NCBI GenBank assembly: GCA_002408085.1
Contig: DHQL01000023.1
Span: 6,171-70,170 of the forward strand
Reading direction: 5' to 3'
DNA length: 64,000 bases
DNA from: Spirochaeta sp. UBA5339
Lineage (GTDB): Bacteria; Spirochaetota; Spirochaetia; DSM-2461
Positions 52,459 to 59,488 of this stretch are shown here, piece by piece. The translations under genes were made by a program, and so were the position numbers. Every line of letters starts with the position of its first letter. Within the stretch, counting starts at the first letter, position 1. The notes under the pieces were generated by a model. It was not told the origin of the DNA. It saw only the letters and a program-made list of their open reading frames with translations, and made no database searches.

Positions 52459-53538
52459 CTACTGCAGCTTCAGTGTGGACAGACCCAGAATGGCGAAGAG
52501 TCCGCCCAGTATCCAGAACCTGGCCACTACCTTGCTCTCGGCCCAGCCGGAAAGCTCGAAATGATGATGAAGAGGAGCCATCTTAAAGACCCTCTTCCCG
52601 GTTTTCTTGAATGAGTAAACCTGAATCATGACACTGACGGTTTCAACAACAAAAACGCCTCCGATAATGACCAGGAGAATTTCCTTTTTAAGAATCAGTG
52701 AGAGGGTGGCGATAAAACCGCCCATAGAGAGGCTCCCCGTATCACCCATCATGATCTCCGAGGGGTGGCAGTTAAACCAGAGAAAGCCCACGCAGGCCCC
52801 CAGCATGGCAAAGGTCACAACAGTCAGCTCTCCAGACCCCTTCAAAAAGGGAATCTGCAGATAGTCTGCAAAAACCGCATGACCTGACAGGTAAGCTATT
52901 GCTGTAAAAGCAATTAGAGCAATAATCATAAGCCCTGTAGCCAGGCCGTCCAGACCGTCTGTGAGGTTCACGGCATTGGAAAAGCCCACCAGCCAGAATA
53001 CGCCGAAGGGAATATAGAGGATTCCCAGGTCGAGAATGGCGTTCTTGAAGAAGGGCAGATAGAGAAGAGTGGTATGGTCGTTCCGGAAGAGATAGAGGAC
53101 CACCATGATAACAGTTGAGATCAGAAGCTGTCCCCAGAGCTTAAAGCTGCTCCGCAGGCCTTCCGAGCTCTTCCTGGTGATCTTCAGATAGTCGTCAAAG
53201 AATCCGAGCACGCCGAATCCCACAAGGGCAATCAGAGTGACCCATGTATAGAATTCCTTCAGGTCCTGCCAGAGAAGAACCGATACTGTAACAGAGAGAA
53301 CAATGAGAACTCCCCCCATTGTGGGAGTCCCCGCCTTGGAAAGATGTGTTTCAGGTCCGTCATCCCGAACCTCCTGTCCCAGCTTCAGCCGGGTCAGCAT
53401 CTTAATGACCCGAGGGCCGAACATAAAAGATATGAGGAGTGCAGTAACCGCGGCATAGGCCGAACGGAAACTGATATATTTAAAGATATTGAAAACAGAA
53501 AAATACTCTACAAGCGGATAAAAAATCGCTTCAAACAT
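52459..53538 (-). CDS. mraY: Phospho-N-acetylmuramoyl-pentapeptide-transferase MraY
   Basis: 359 residues from ATG 53538, supported by GGGAGGGG 3-10 bases before it; the longer frame from 53565 covers this site. About ten transmembrane helices, GTPTMGGVLI, the aspartates of FGVLGFFDDYLKITR and NAVNLTDGLDGLATG, and the APLHHHFELSGWAE active loop. It makes lipid I from UDP-MurNAc-pentapeptide and undecaprenyl phosphate. Confidence 0.96.
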   Translation of the reverse strand: MFEAIFYPLVEYFSVFNIFKYISFRSAYAAVTALLISFMFGPRVIKMLTRLKLGQEVRDDGPETHLSKAGTPTMGGVLIVLSVTVSVLLWQDLKEFYTWVTLIALVGFGVLGFFDDYLKITRKSSEGLRSSFKLWGQLLISTVIMVVLYLFRNDHTTLLYLPFFKNAILDLGILYIPFGVFWLVGFSNAVNLTDGLDGLATGLMIIALIAFTAIAYLSGHAVFADYLQIPFLKGSGELTVVTFAMLGACVGFLWFNCHPSEIMMGDTGSLSMGGFIATLSLILKKEILLVIIGGVFVVETVSVMIQVYSFKKTGKRVFKMAPLHHHFELSGWAESKVVARFWILGGLFAILGLSTLKLQ

Positions 53539-53617
53539 GTCCCCTCCCGAACACTCATTTTGCACCCTGTGCAGCAGGACGCCTATTTTTTATTCTTATC
53601 AGTCCCCAAGCAGTGCT

Positions 53618-55024
53618 TCAGGACGGATTTTTTGACATCCCCTTTATAAGGGGTGCCGTCAGACGTTCAAGTTCCATTCCCCTTGAGCCCTTCAAAAGGA
53701 CCAGGTCCCCGGGCTGAACGGTCCGGAGAATCTCCGCTTCAAGAACGCTGTAGTCGTCGGTATAAAAAACGTTCCTTCCGCTTAAACGGTATTCATCTGC
53801 AGCTGCCTTCATTTCACTGCCGTAAAAAAAGACAAGCTCCACATCGGCTCCGGCCAGAGAAGCTCCGAGCCTGCTGTGAGCCCCATGGCTCTCTTCTCCC
53901 AGTTCAAGCATATCTCCAAGAACCAGGAATTTCCTTCCCTGTGCAGACAGATCAGAAAACATGGCCACCGCAGCCATTACCGAATCAGGGTTGGCATTGT
54001 AGCAGTCCTGAACGACTGAGACCTCCCCTTTCAGGATTTCGCTGCGGCCGAATACGGCTGAGAGCCCCTCAAGACCCTCTTTAATATTCTTCCAGTCCGC
54101 TCCCAGACTGCGGCAGAGGGCCGCAGCGGCAAGAGCATTGTTGAGATTATGTGATCCGGGAAGAGAGAGAAAGACGGTACAGTCGGAAAATACCATCTCC
54201 TGTCCCTCCAGGCCGTGATCTACAACCTCTTTCAGCTCGGGAAATGATTTTTCCCCGAAAAGACAGACTTCCCCTTTCAGATTCTCAACAAGAAGGTCCC
54301 TGAATGCCTCATTTTCATAGACAAAGGCCCTGCCTGTTGAGTCCATCAAAGAGAAAATTTTTCTTTTTTCTTCGGCAATCCGCCGTTTGCTGCCCATATA
54401 ACCGATATGTGCAGTCCCTATATTGGTGATCAGCGCTGTATCGGGACGGGCAATATCCACCAGAATATCCATCTCGCCGATGTGGTTGATACCCATTTCC
54501 AGGACTGCATACTCATAGATCTTATCCATTCTGAGCACCGTCAGGGGAAGTCCTATCTCGGAGTTGAGGTTTCCGGGATTCTTATAGGTCGATCCCATTG
54601 TCTCGAGAATGGCTGCCACCATCTCCTTGGTGGTGGTTTTCCCGTTGCTTCCGGTTATACCTATCACCTTCAGATCCTTAAAGAGATCCCTATAGGATGC
54701 AGCCAGCATCTGCAGATGCTTCAGGGTGTCATGAACGGGAAAAAAGAGCACATTGTACTGCCCGATCCACTCCTGGAGAGTCACCGTATGACCTTCAGCC
54801 CACAGTTTTTCCACCAGCACCGCCGAGGCACCGGCCTCCAGGGCTGACTTTATATGAAGATGGCCATCGGTTCTCTCACCCTTAAGAGGAACAAAGAGAG
54901 AGCCTGGAGTCACATCCCTTGAGTCGATAAAGATGCCGGCGGGTTCTCTCCAGCTATCCCTGTCGCCCATAAAGAAGCCCTCTGAGAGCTTTAAGAGCTT
55001 GTCAATGCTGAAGGGCTTTGTCAT
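53618..55024 (-). CDS. murF: UDP-MurNAc-tripeptide-D-alanyl-D-alanine ligase MurF
   Basis: 468 residues. Three Mur-ligase domains: an N-terminal uridine part with IFIDSRDVTPGSLFVPLKGE, the ATPase P-loop ITGSNGKTTT (123-132), and a C-terminal domain with QDCYNANPDSVMAA at its edge. It adds D-Ala-D-Ala to the muropeptide. It overlaps ftsL by 4 bases and is separated from mraY by 79 bases. Confidence 0.96.
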   Translation of the reverse strand: MTKPFSIDKLLKLSEGFFMGDRDSWREPAGIFIDSRDVTPGSLFVPLKGERTDGHLHIKSALEAGASAVLVEKLWAEGHTVTLQEWIGQYNVLFFPVHDTLKHLQMLAASYRDLFKDLKVIGITGSNGKTTTKEMVAAILETMGSTYKNPGNLNSEIGLPLTVLRMDKIYEYAVLEMGINHIGEMDILVDIARPDTALITNIGTAHIGYMGSKRRIAEEKRKIFSLMDSTGRAFVYENEAFRDLLVENLKGEVCLFGEKSFPELKEVVDHGLEGQEMVFSDCTVFLSLPGSHNLNNALAAAALCRSLGADWKNIKEGLEGLSAVFGRSEILKGEVSVVQDCYNANPDSVMAAVAMFSDLSAQGRKFLVLGDMLELGEESHGAHSRLGASLAGADVELVFFYGSEMKAAADEYRLSGRNVFYTDDYSVLEAEILRTVQPGDLVLLKGSRGMELERLTAPLIKGMSKNPS

Positions 55025-55296
55025 TGTCCCTCCTTCTGGAGAAGAATGACATCACCCGCACCGGCCCTGGTAAGATCCTCACTCTCCTCGGCAAGGGCTC
55101 CGACCCTTGAGGGAGAACTGTATACGGCTACCGCCGCCAGGGCTCTCTTATTTCGTTCTACAAGGTCCAGCTGCTGTTTCTGCAGGCTGACAAGCTCCGA
55201 TTCCAGCTGCTGATACCGGAAACTCTGCCACACATTCAGGCAGAGCAGTGCCGGAAAGAGAAGCAGCAGAACAAGGGAAAAGACCTTCTTAAACAT
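55021..55296 (-). CDS. ftsL: Cell division protein FtsL-like
   Basis: 91 residues. One N-terminal transmembrane helix (about 5-23: FSLVLLLLFPALLCLNVW), then a periplasmic coiled coil (about 28-60). The sequence is poorly conserved, as is normal for FtsL; the identification rests on topology and place between rsmH and murF. It overlaps rsmH by 8 bases and murF by 4. Confidence 0.75.
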   Translation of the reverse strand: MFKKVFSLVLLLLFPALLCLNVWQSFRYQQLESELVSLQKQQLDLVERNKRALAAVAVYSSPSRVGALAEESEDLTRAGAGDVILLQKEGQ

Positions 55297-56254
55297 CAGC
55301 GTCTCTCCAGAATTCGGAAATCCGCCTGGCTACCCGCAGCTTGGAGCTTCGGGAGGGCGGGTTTTCTGCAATCTCTTCGGCAGTGGGTACAGCAGGCTTC
55401 CGGGTAACCAGATCAACCACCCTGGCACCGCCGCAGACACATCGGGGCTGCTCGGGAGGGCAGATGCACTCACGGTTCAGGTCCCTGAAATAACGCTTTA
55501 CCATACGGTCTTCCAGGGAGTGAAAGGTGATAATCCCGATAACCCCCCCGGGCTTGAGAGACTTTACAGCCCCTCTAAGAACCGACTTCAGCCGGCCCAG
55601 CTCATTATTCACTTCGATCCGGATAGCCTGAAAGGTTCTGGTGGCCGAATGAATACGTCCATGCCGGTAGGCTGCGGGAACTGAGTTCGCCACAATCTCC
55701 GCCAGCTGAAAGGCCGAGGTAATCCTCTCCTTCTCACGCTCACGTACTATTGCCTGAGCTATCCGGCGGGAGTATCGCTCTTCACCGTACTGATAAATCA
55801 GATCCGCCAGATCCTTCTCGTCATATTCATTAACCAGGACCTCCGCAGAAAGGGGATTGCTGGTGTCCAGTCTCATATCGAGGGGTTCTTCCCTTGAAAA
55901 GGAGAATCCCCGGCCGCTCTCTTCATAATGAAAAATGGAGATTCCCAGGTCGATCAGTATCCGGTCGGGCCGGTCCTCTTCGGGAAGGAACTCGAAGTAT
56001 TCATCAAAATAGGTATGAACAAAATTCACCCTGTCCCCGAAGGGAGCCAGACGGCGCATTGCCTTCTTCTGTATCTCAGGGTCCGCATCCAGACCGGTCA
56101 CCCTGATATCGGGAAAACGGTTTAAAAATTCCAGGGAGTGACCGCCCTCACCCATGGTGCAGTCAACCAGAAGCTGACCGGGCTCCGTGGGGGCGAGGAA
56201 TGAGCAGATCTCGTCCTTCATTATTGAATAATGTACATACTCTTTATCTGCCAT
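55289..56254 (-). CDS. rsmH: 16S rRNA (cytosine1402-N4)-methyltransferase RsmH (MraW)
   Basis: 321 residues. SAM-binding motif LLVDCTMGEGGHSLEFLNRF near residue 30, RILIDLGISIFHYEESGRGF and RLDTSNPL in the middle, RTFQAIRIEVNNEL, and GVIGIITFHSLEDRMVKRYF. It methylates C1402 in the ribosomal P site. The usual N-terminal H(x)PV motif is here EYVHYSIMKDE. A Cys-rich stretch CICPPEQPRCVCGG is normal for the family. It overlaps mraZ by 1 base (TAATG). Confidence 0.95.
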   Translation of the reverse strand: MADKEYVHYSIMKDEICSFLAPTEPGQLLVDCTMGEGGHSLEFLNRFPDIRVTGLDADPEIQKKAMRRLAPFGDRVNFVHTYFDEYFEFLPEEDRPDRILIDLGISIFHYEESGRGFSFSREEPLDMRLDTSNPLSAEVLVNEYDEKDLADLIYQYGEERYSRRIAQAIVREREKERITSAFQLAEIVANSVPAAYRHGRIHSATRTFQAIRIEVNNELGRLKSVLRGAVKSLKPGGVIGIITFHSLEDRMVKRYFRDLNRECICPPEQPRCVCGGARVVDLVTRKPAVPTAEEIAENPPSRSSKLRVARRISEFWRDADV

Positions 56255-56712
56255 TACAGTCCCAAATCTCCCATACCTGATAAATTAGACCAGCCCTCCT
56301 TAACGGACTGGGCACAGGCCTCTTCATATTCTTCATATACACGTTCATCCCAGATCTCAATATGGTCGTCCATACCGATCAGGGAACAGTCTCTTGTCAG
56401 ATCCACCGACTTCATCAGTGACGGAAGAAGCTTGATCCTTCCGCTTTTGTCGATGGATATCTCCTCCGCCGGAGCAATCAGCCGCCTGTAGATCATCTGA
56501 TACTGATCATTGAACAGCGACTTCTTCGACCGGAGTCCTTCCACCAGCCGGTCCCAGTGTTCAACGGGAAACAGCCAGAGGCAGCGGTCAACGCTCTTTG
56601 TAAGGATCAGGGACTCAGCAGGAACCTGGGTACGCAGCTTCGCCGGAAGCATCATGCGGCCCTTTTCGTCCAGAGTGGTGCTGTACTGTCCTCGAATCCC
56701 CTTTATTTCCAC
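56254..56712 (-). CDS. mraZ: Division and cell wall cluster regulator MraZ
   Basis: 152 residues: two tandem AbrB-like MraZ half-domains (about 6-60 with GQYSTTLDEKGRMMLPAKL, and 80-130 with IDKSGRIKLLPSLMK). MraZ proteins bind repeats upstream of their own gene and repress the cluster. The start is GTG; that GTG is also the last of four 10-bp-spaced repeats in front of the gene. First gene of the division cluster. The ribosome site is weak. Confidence 0.93.
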   Translation of the reverse strand: MEIKGIRGQYSTTLDEKGRMMLPAKLRTQVPAESLILTKSVDRCLWLFPVEHWDRLVEGLRSKKSLFNDQYQMIYRRLIAPAEEISIDKSGRIKLLPSLMKSVDLTRDCSLIGMDDHIEIWDERVYEEYEEACAQSVKEGWSNLSGMGDLGL

Positions 56713-56742
56713 TATTTTCTACTTTTCTCCACTTTTTCCCAC
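56708..56742 (-). promoter_or_regulatory. MraZ-box array (four repeats at 10-bp spacing)
   Basis: On the minus strand the leader carries GTGGG, GTGGA, GTAGA and GTGGA, starting at 56742, 56732, 56722 and 56712, exactly 10 bp apart and each followed by an A-rich spacer. This fits known MraZ binding to GTGGG-like direct repeats. They lie between the -10 box and the mraZ start codon. Confidence 0.85.
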
Positions 56743-56750
56743 TTAATTCC

Positions 56751-56779
56751 ATAATAGGCACGCAATATTGTGTTGTCAA
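56751..56779 (-). promoter_or_regulatory. Promoter of the mraZ (division) cluster
   Basis: Minus strand: perfect TTGACA (56779-56774), 17 bp, TATTAT (56756-56751). The start of transcription falls near 56744, just before the MraZ boxes. This is the best vegetative promoter in the window. Confidence 0.85.
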
Positions 56780-56862
56780 CATGGATTGCAAAAGTGAATT
56801 CCTTAATTATCAAATAGACAGAAAAATACTTTACATACGTTTAGCCATGAGGCCAAAAAAAT

Positions 56863-56891
56863 ACCCCGGACCATTATCCGGGGCTGATACA
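56863..56891 (-). terminator. Rho-independent terminator of the DUF4912-GH57 operon
   Basis: On the minus strand CCCCGGA and TCCGGGG (56891-56885 with 56878-56872) form a 7-bp stem with a 6-base loop, followed by TATTTTTTT. It lies in the 265-base gap between the branching-enzyme gene and mraZ. The rest of that gap holds the mraZ promoter and nothing else I can see. Confidence 0.85.
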
Positions 56892-56977
56892 TCATTTTTC
56901 AGAAATTTCAATTATAAACGATAAATTTCTTTTAAACAGTTCACAGCGGCCCATTTACATCAGGCCGCCGGCCTGTG

Positions 56978-58585
56978 CTAATAACCTTTCCGAAAGACTC
57001 TGTAGTCCAGAAAAGGGAAGATATTGTTCCGCTTTTCCAGCTTCGTAAGCCATTCGGTTTTAATCGTATTTCTAGACAGGGAGTCATAGATATAGTTGAA
57101 ATTATGAATATGACTCTTAATCCGTTTTCTGGCGTAGGGAACCATTGTTCCCGCCTTCATAATAAAGGGCCAGTCTGAAGCCTGAGAAAGAAGCACCTCT
57201 CTGGCCGCCTGATTCAGGGTTCTCTCCTTGAGACCCTTTTCATCGGGAAAGCGTTCGATCAGCTCCTGCATTCTCTCAATCAGTTTGTGGGTGTGTCTGT
57301 AGATCCAGTCGTTGGAGCCGTCCAGCCATACCTGTCCGTAACCCTTGTCTCCCCAGCTTGAAAAGGCGGGTTTGGTCACCTGGTTTTCAGGGTAGGCCTT
57401 CAGATAGTCCGAAGGAGTTGCCAGGGCAATCTCATCGGAGCGTCTATGGACCTCCCGGATCAGAGCTTCCAGAAACTGGGGTCCTTCAAACCACCAGTGA
57501 CCGAAAAGTTCCGCATCGTAGGGGCAGTTGATAATGGGGGTTCTGTCCATATACTGTCCCAGGGTTTCGCATTGCTTGACCCTGTTATCCAGGAACTCTG
57601 CAGCGTGTTCCTTCGCCTTTGCCGACGCGGCGGCGGGATCGTAGATCACCTTGTTATCGCTCTTGTCGGTAATGGCGTAATATTTCAGCCCCGTATTAAC
57701 GCGGTTTACCCCGCAGTTTATATAGGGGGCAATATAGTCCAGAGGCCTGTCAAATCCCAGGTCTCTGTAGAAATCTCTGTAAACGGGATCTCCGGGATAT
57801 CCGTCGGTAGCAGACCAGACGGCCCTTGAAGAGGCTCTGTCCCGGGCAAAGGTACTGATGCCGTTGGGGCAGTCCACAGGAGCATAGAGTCCGTTAACGG
57901 GTCTGTCCTCTGAATAGAGAAGTCCGTGGGCCGAAGAGAGAAAATACTCGATACCGAAGGGCTTGAGATACTCCTCAACTCCGGGGAAGTACCCGCACTC
58001 AGGCAGCCAGATTCCCTTGGGCTGAGAAGAGAAGATCCTGTCGTGAGACTCGATTCCTGTAAGGATTTGAGCCCGGATCATCTCTGGAAAGTTCTGATAA
58101 TGGGGAAGGAAGCTGTGAGTTGCACAGGTTGTGATAATCTCTACAGCACCCTGCTCCTGATAGTAACGGAACTTTTTAAGAATATTTCTTTCGTATATTT
58201 CTTCAAACTCTCTCAGATTGCGTGAGTAAATCTCATGATACATCTGAGCCATCTTGTGCTCTTCGGGGTTGGAAGCCGTAAAATCCAGCTCCTTGCCGGC
58301 CAGCTCGATGAGCATATTCAGATGATCCACATACCTCTGCATCAGAAGCTCATCTGTGAGCATATGAGTCAGTGTGGGAGAGAGAGAAATTGTCACTCTT
58401 ACGGGAATGGAGTCTTTCTCAAGGTTTTCGAACATCCTCAGGAGGGGAAGATAGGTCTCTGACAGAGCTTCAAACAACCAGGCTTCTTCGAGAAAGGTTT
58501 CAAACTCGGGATGCCGAACGAAGGGAAGGTGTGCATGAAGGACTAAAGAGATCATACCCTTCTTGTTCTTAAGCTGTTCAATCAT
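56978..58585 (-). CDS. GH57 1,4-alpha-glucan branching enzyme (DUF1957)
   Basis: 535 residues from ATG 58585. GH57 motifs in order: HAHLPFVRH near the N-terminus, GIWLPECGY with the nucleophile (E196), CPYDAELFGHWWFEGP with the acid/base (D357), and GQVWLDGSNDWIYRH. The DUF1957 C-terminal helical domain is present. This type forms alpha-1,6 branches in glycogen-like glucans. The frame runs from 58603. I chose 58585 because it overlaps the upstream stop (ATGATTGA) with GAGGA 8 bases before it; Met at 58555 is a third option. No glgA or glgP is nearby. Confidence 0.9.
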   Translation of the reverse strand: MIEQLKNKKGMISLVLHAHLPFVRHPEFETFLEEAWLFEALSETYLPLLRMFENLEKDSIPVRVTISLSPTLTHMLTDELLMQRYVDHLNMLIELAGKELDFTASNPEEHKMAQMYHEIYSRNLREFEEIYERNILKKFRYYQEQGAVEIITTCATHSFLPHYQNFPEMIRAQILTGIESHDRIFSSQPKGIWLPECGYFPGVEEYLKPFGIEYFLSSAHGLLYSEDRPVNGLYAPVDCPNGISTFARDRASSRAVWSATDGYPGDPVYRDFYRDLGFDRPLDYIAPYINCGVNRVNTGLKYYAITDKSDNKVIYDPAAASAKAKEHAAEFLDNRVKQCETLGQYMDRTPIINCPYDAELFGHWWFEGPQFLEALIREVHRRSDEIALATPSDYLKAYPENQVTKPAFSSWGDKGYGQVWLDGSNDWIYRHTHKLIERMQELIERFPDEKGLKERTLNQAAREVLLSQASDWPFIMKAGTMVPYARKRIKSHIHNFNYIYDSLSRNTIKTEWLTKLEKRNNIFPFLDYRVFRKGY

Positions 58586-59327
58586 TAAATTGTTCCTCAT
58601 CAAGCAGATCGTGGATCGGTATGATTCTCTGGGGGATCTCCTGATACCCCGAAACTCCGTGAGCTTCTCCGAACTCTGAAGTGAATCCGGAAAGACGGAT
58701 CAGCTCGTCACTGTGTGAGTTCAGGTTTTCATGAGGAGCGGTAACATACTCTCTTGTGGTCTCAATCACATTGGACCGGGTAACAAGATAGTCCTGCTCC
58801 TCAACGATGGCCCGGATCTCGATACAGTACCAGGTGTCCTCGCTGGGAAGGTTTACATAACGTCTGTAATCACTGAATTTAATGGGGATATCAAAGTAGT
58901 CGAGAATATTGTCACTGGAGTAGTCTCTGGAGTTCAGCTCCACGACCCTCAGCAGCAGCCCCTGAAACCCCGGTGTTTTCCGAATTTCATCGGCCTTTTT
59001 GTCTTCGATGTCCCAGAAGCAGAAGACCCATGATGGATCTCTCAATAAAAGGGTTGCACTCGTCTCGTTGTAACGGAGGGGAAGTTCCAGATCGTCATCC
59101 TGTCCCAGATCTATCTCTTCATCCTGGGATATGGAAAACTTTCTTGCCTCCATCTGAATAGCAAGATTATTCAGTTCCTCTCGTTCATCCCGGTCCTCTT
59201 CAAAGGCTTCAAGAAGCATTGAAATCAGAGTCGATTTATCAACTCCGGGGGTAACAGGAATACTTCCCCTGTCCGAGATTTCCAACAGCTGTTCATATGA
59301 GAAAGAATAAAGACGCTCTTCAGTCAT
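58578..59327 (-). CDS. DUF4912-domain protein
   Basis: 249 residues. The N-terminal SAP/Rho-like helical part (about 1-50: LYSFSYEQLLEISDRGSIPV) precedes a DUF4912 beta domain (about 78-190) with TSATLLLRDPSWVFCFWDIE. Such proteins often sit beside GH57 enzymes, and the fold hints at sugar or protein binding rather than catalysis. It overlaps the branching-enzyme gene by 8 bases. It begins an operon; I found no convincing promoter, as the TTGACA near 59386 lacks a -10 at the right distance. Confidence 0.8.
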   Translation of the reverse strand: MTEERLYSFSYEQLLEISDRGSIPVTPGVDKSTLISMLLEAFEEDRDEREELNNLAIQMEARKFSISQDEEIDLGQDDDLELPLRYNETSATLLLRDPSWVFCFWDIEDKKADEIRKTPGFQGLLLRVVELNSRDYSSDNILDYFDIPIKFSDYRRYVNLPSEDTWYCIEIRAIVEEQDYLVTRSNVIETTREYVTAPHENLNSHSDELIRLSGFTSEFGEAHGVSGYQEIPQRIIPIHDLLDEEQFND

Positions 59328-59452
59328 ATTATAACCATTCCGTTTTAGTGATTATCAATCGTAAGAAAAATAAAAGGATCATGTCAATAGCTCCCATCAG
59401 AGAAAACATGACCGGCTTTCTTTCCATTTAACCCTTTCCTACAAGGAGAGTG

Positions 59453-59482
59453 TTTACAAGATTCCCCCTTTACAGTCAATAT
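59453..59482 (+). promoter_or_regulatory. Weak candidate promoter of the GH57/DUF3536 gene
   Basis: TTTACA (59453-59458), 18 bp, CAATAT (59477-59482). It would start transcription near the ATG at 59489, for which no ribosome site is visible. Confidence 0.25.
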
Positions 59483-59488
59483 ATCTTT

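Noticed and set aside
59328..59449. TTGACA near 59386 as the DUF4912 promoter
   Set aside because: No acceptable -10 at 16-18 bp, and the TATAAT next to the ATG is too close to serve.
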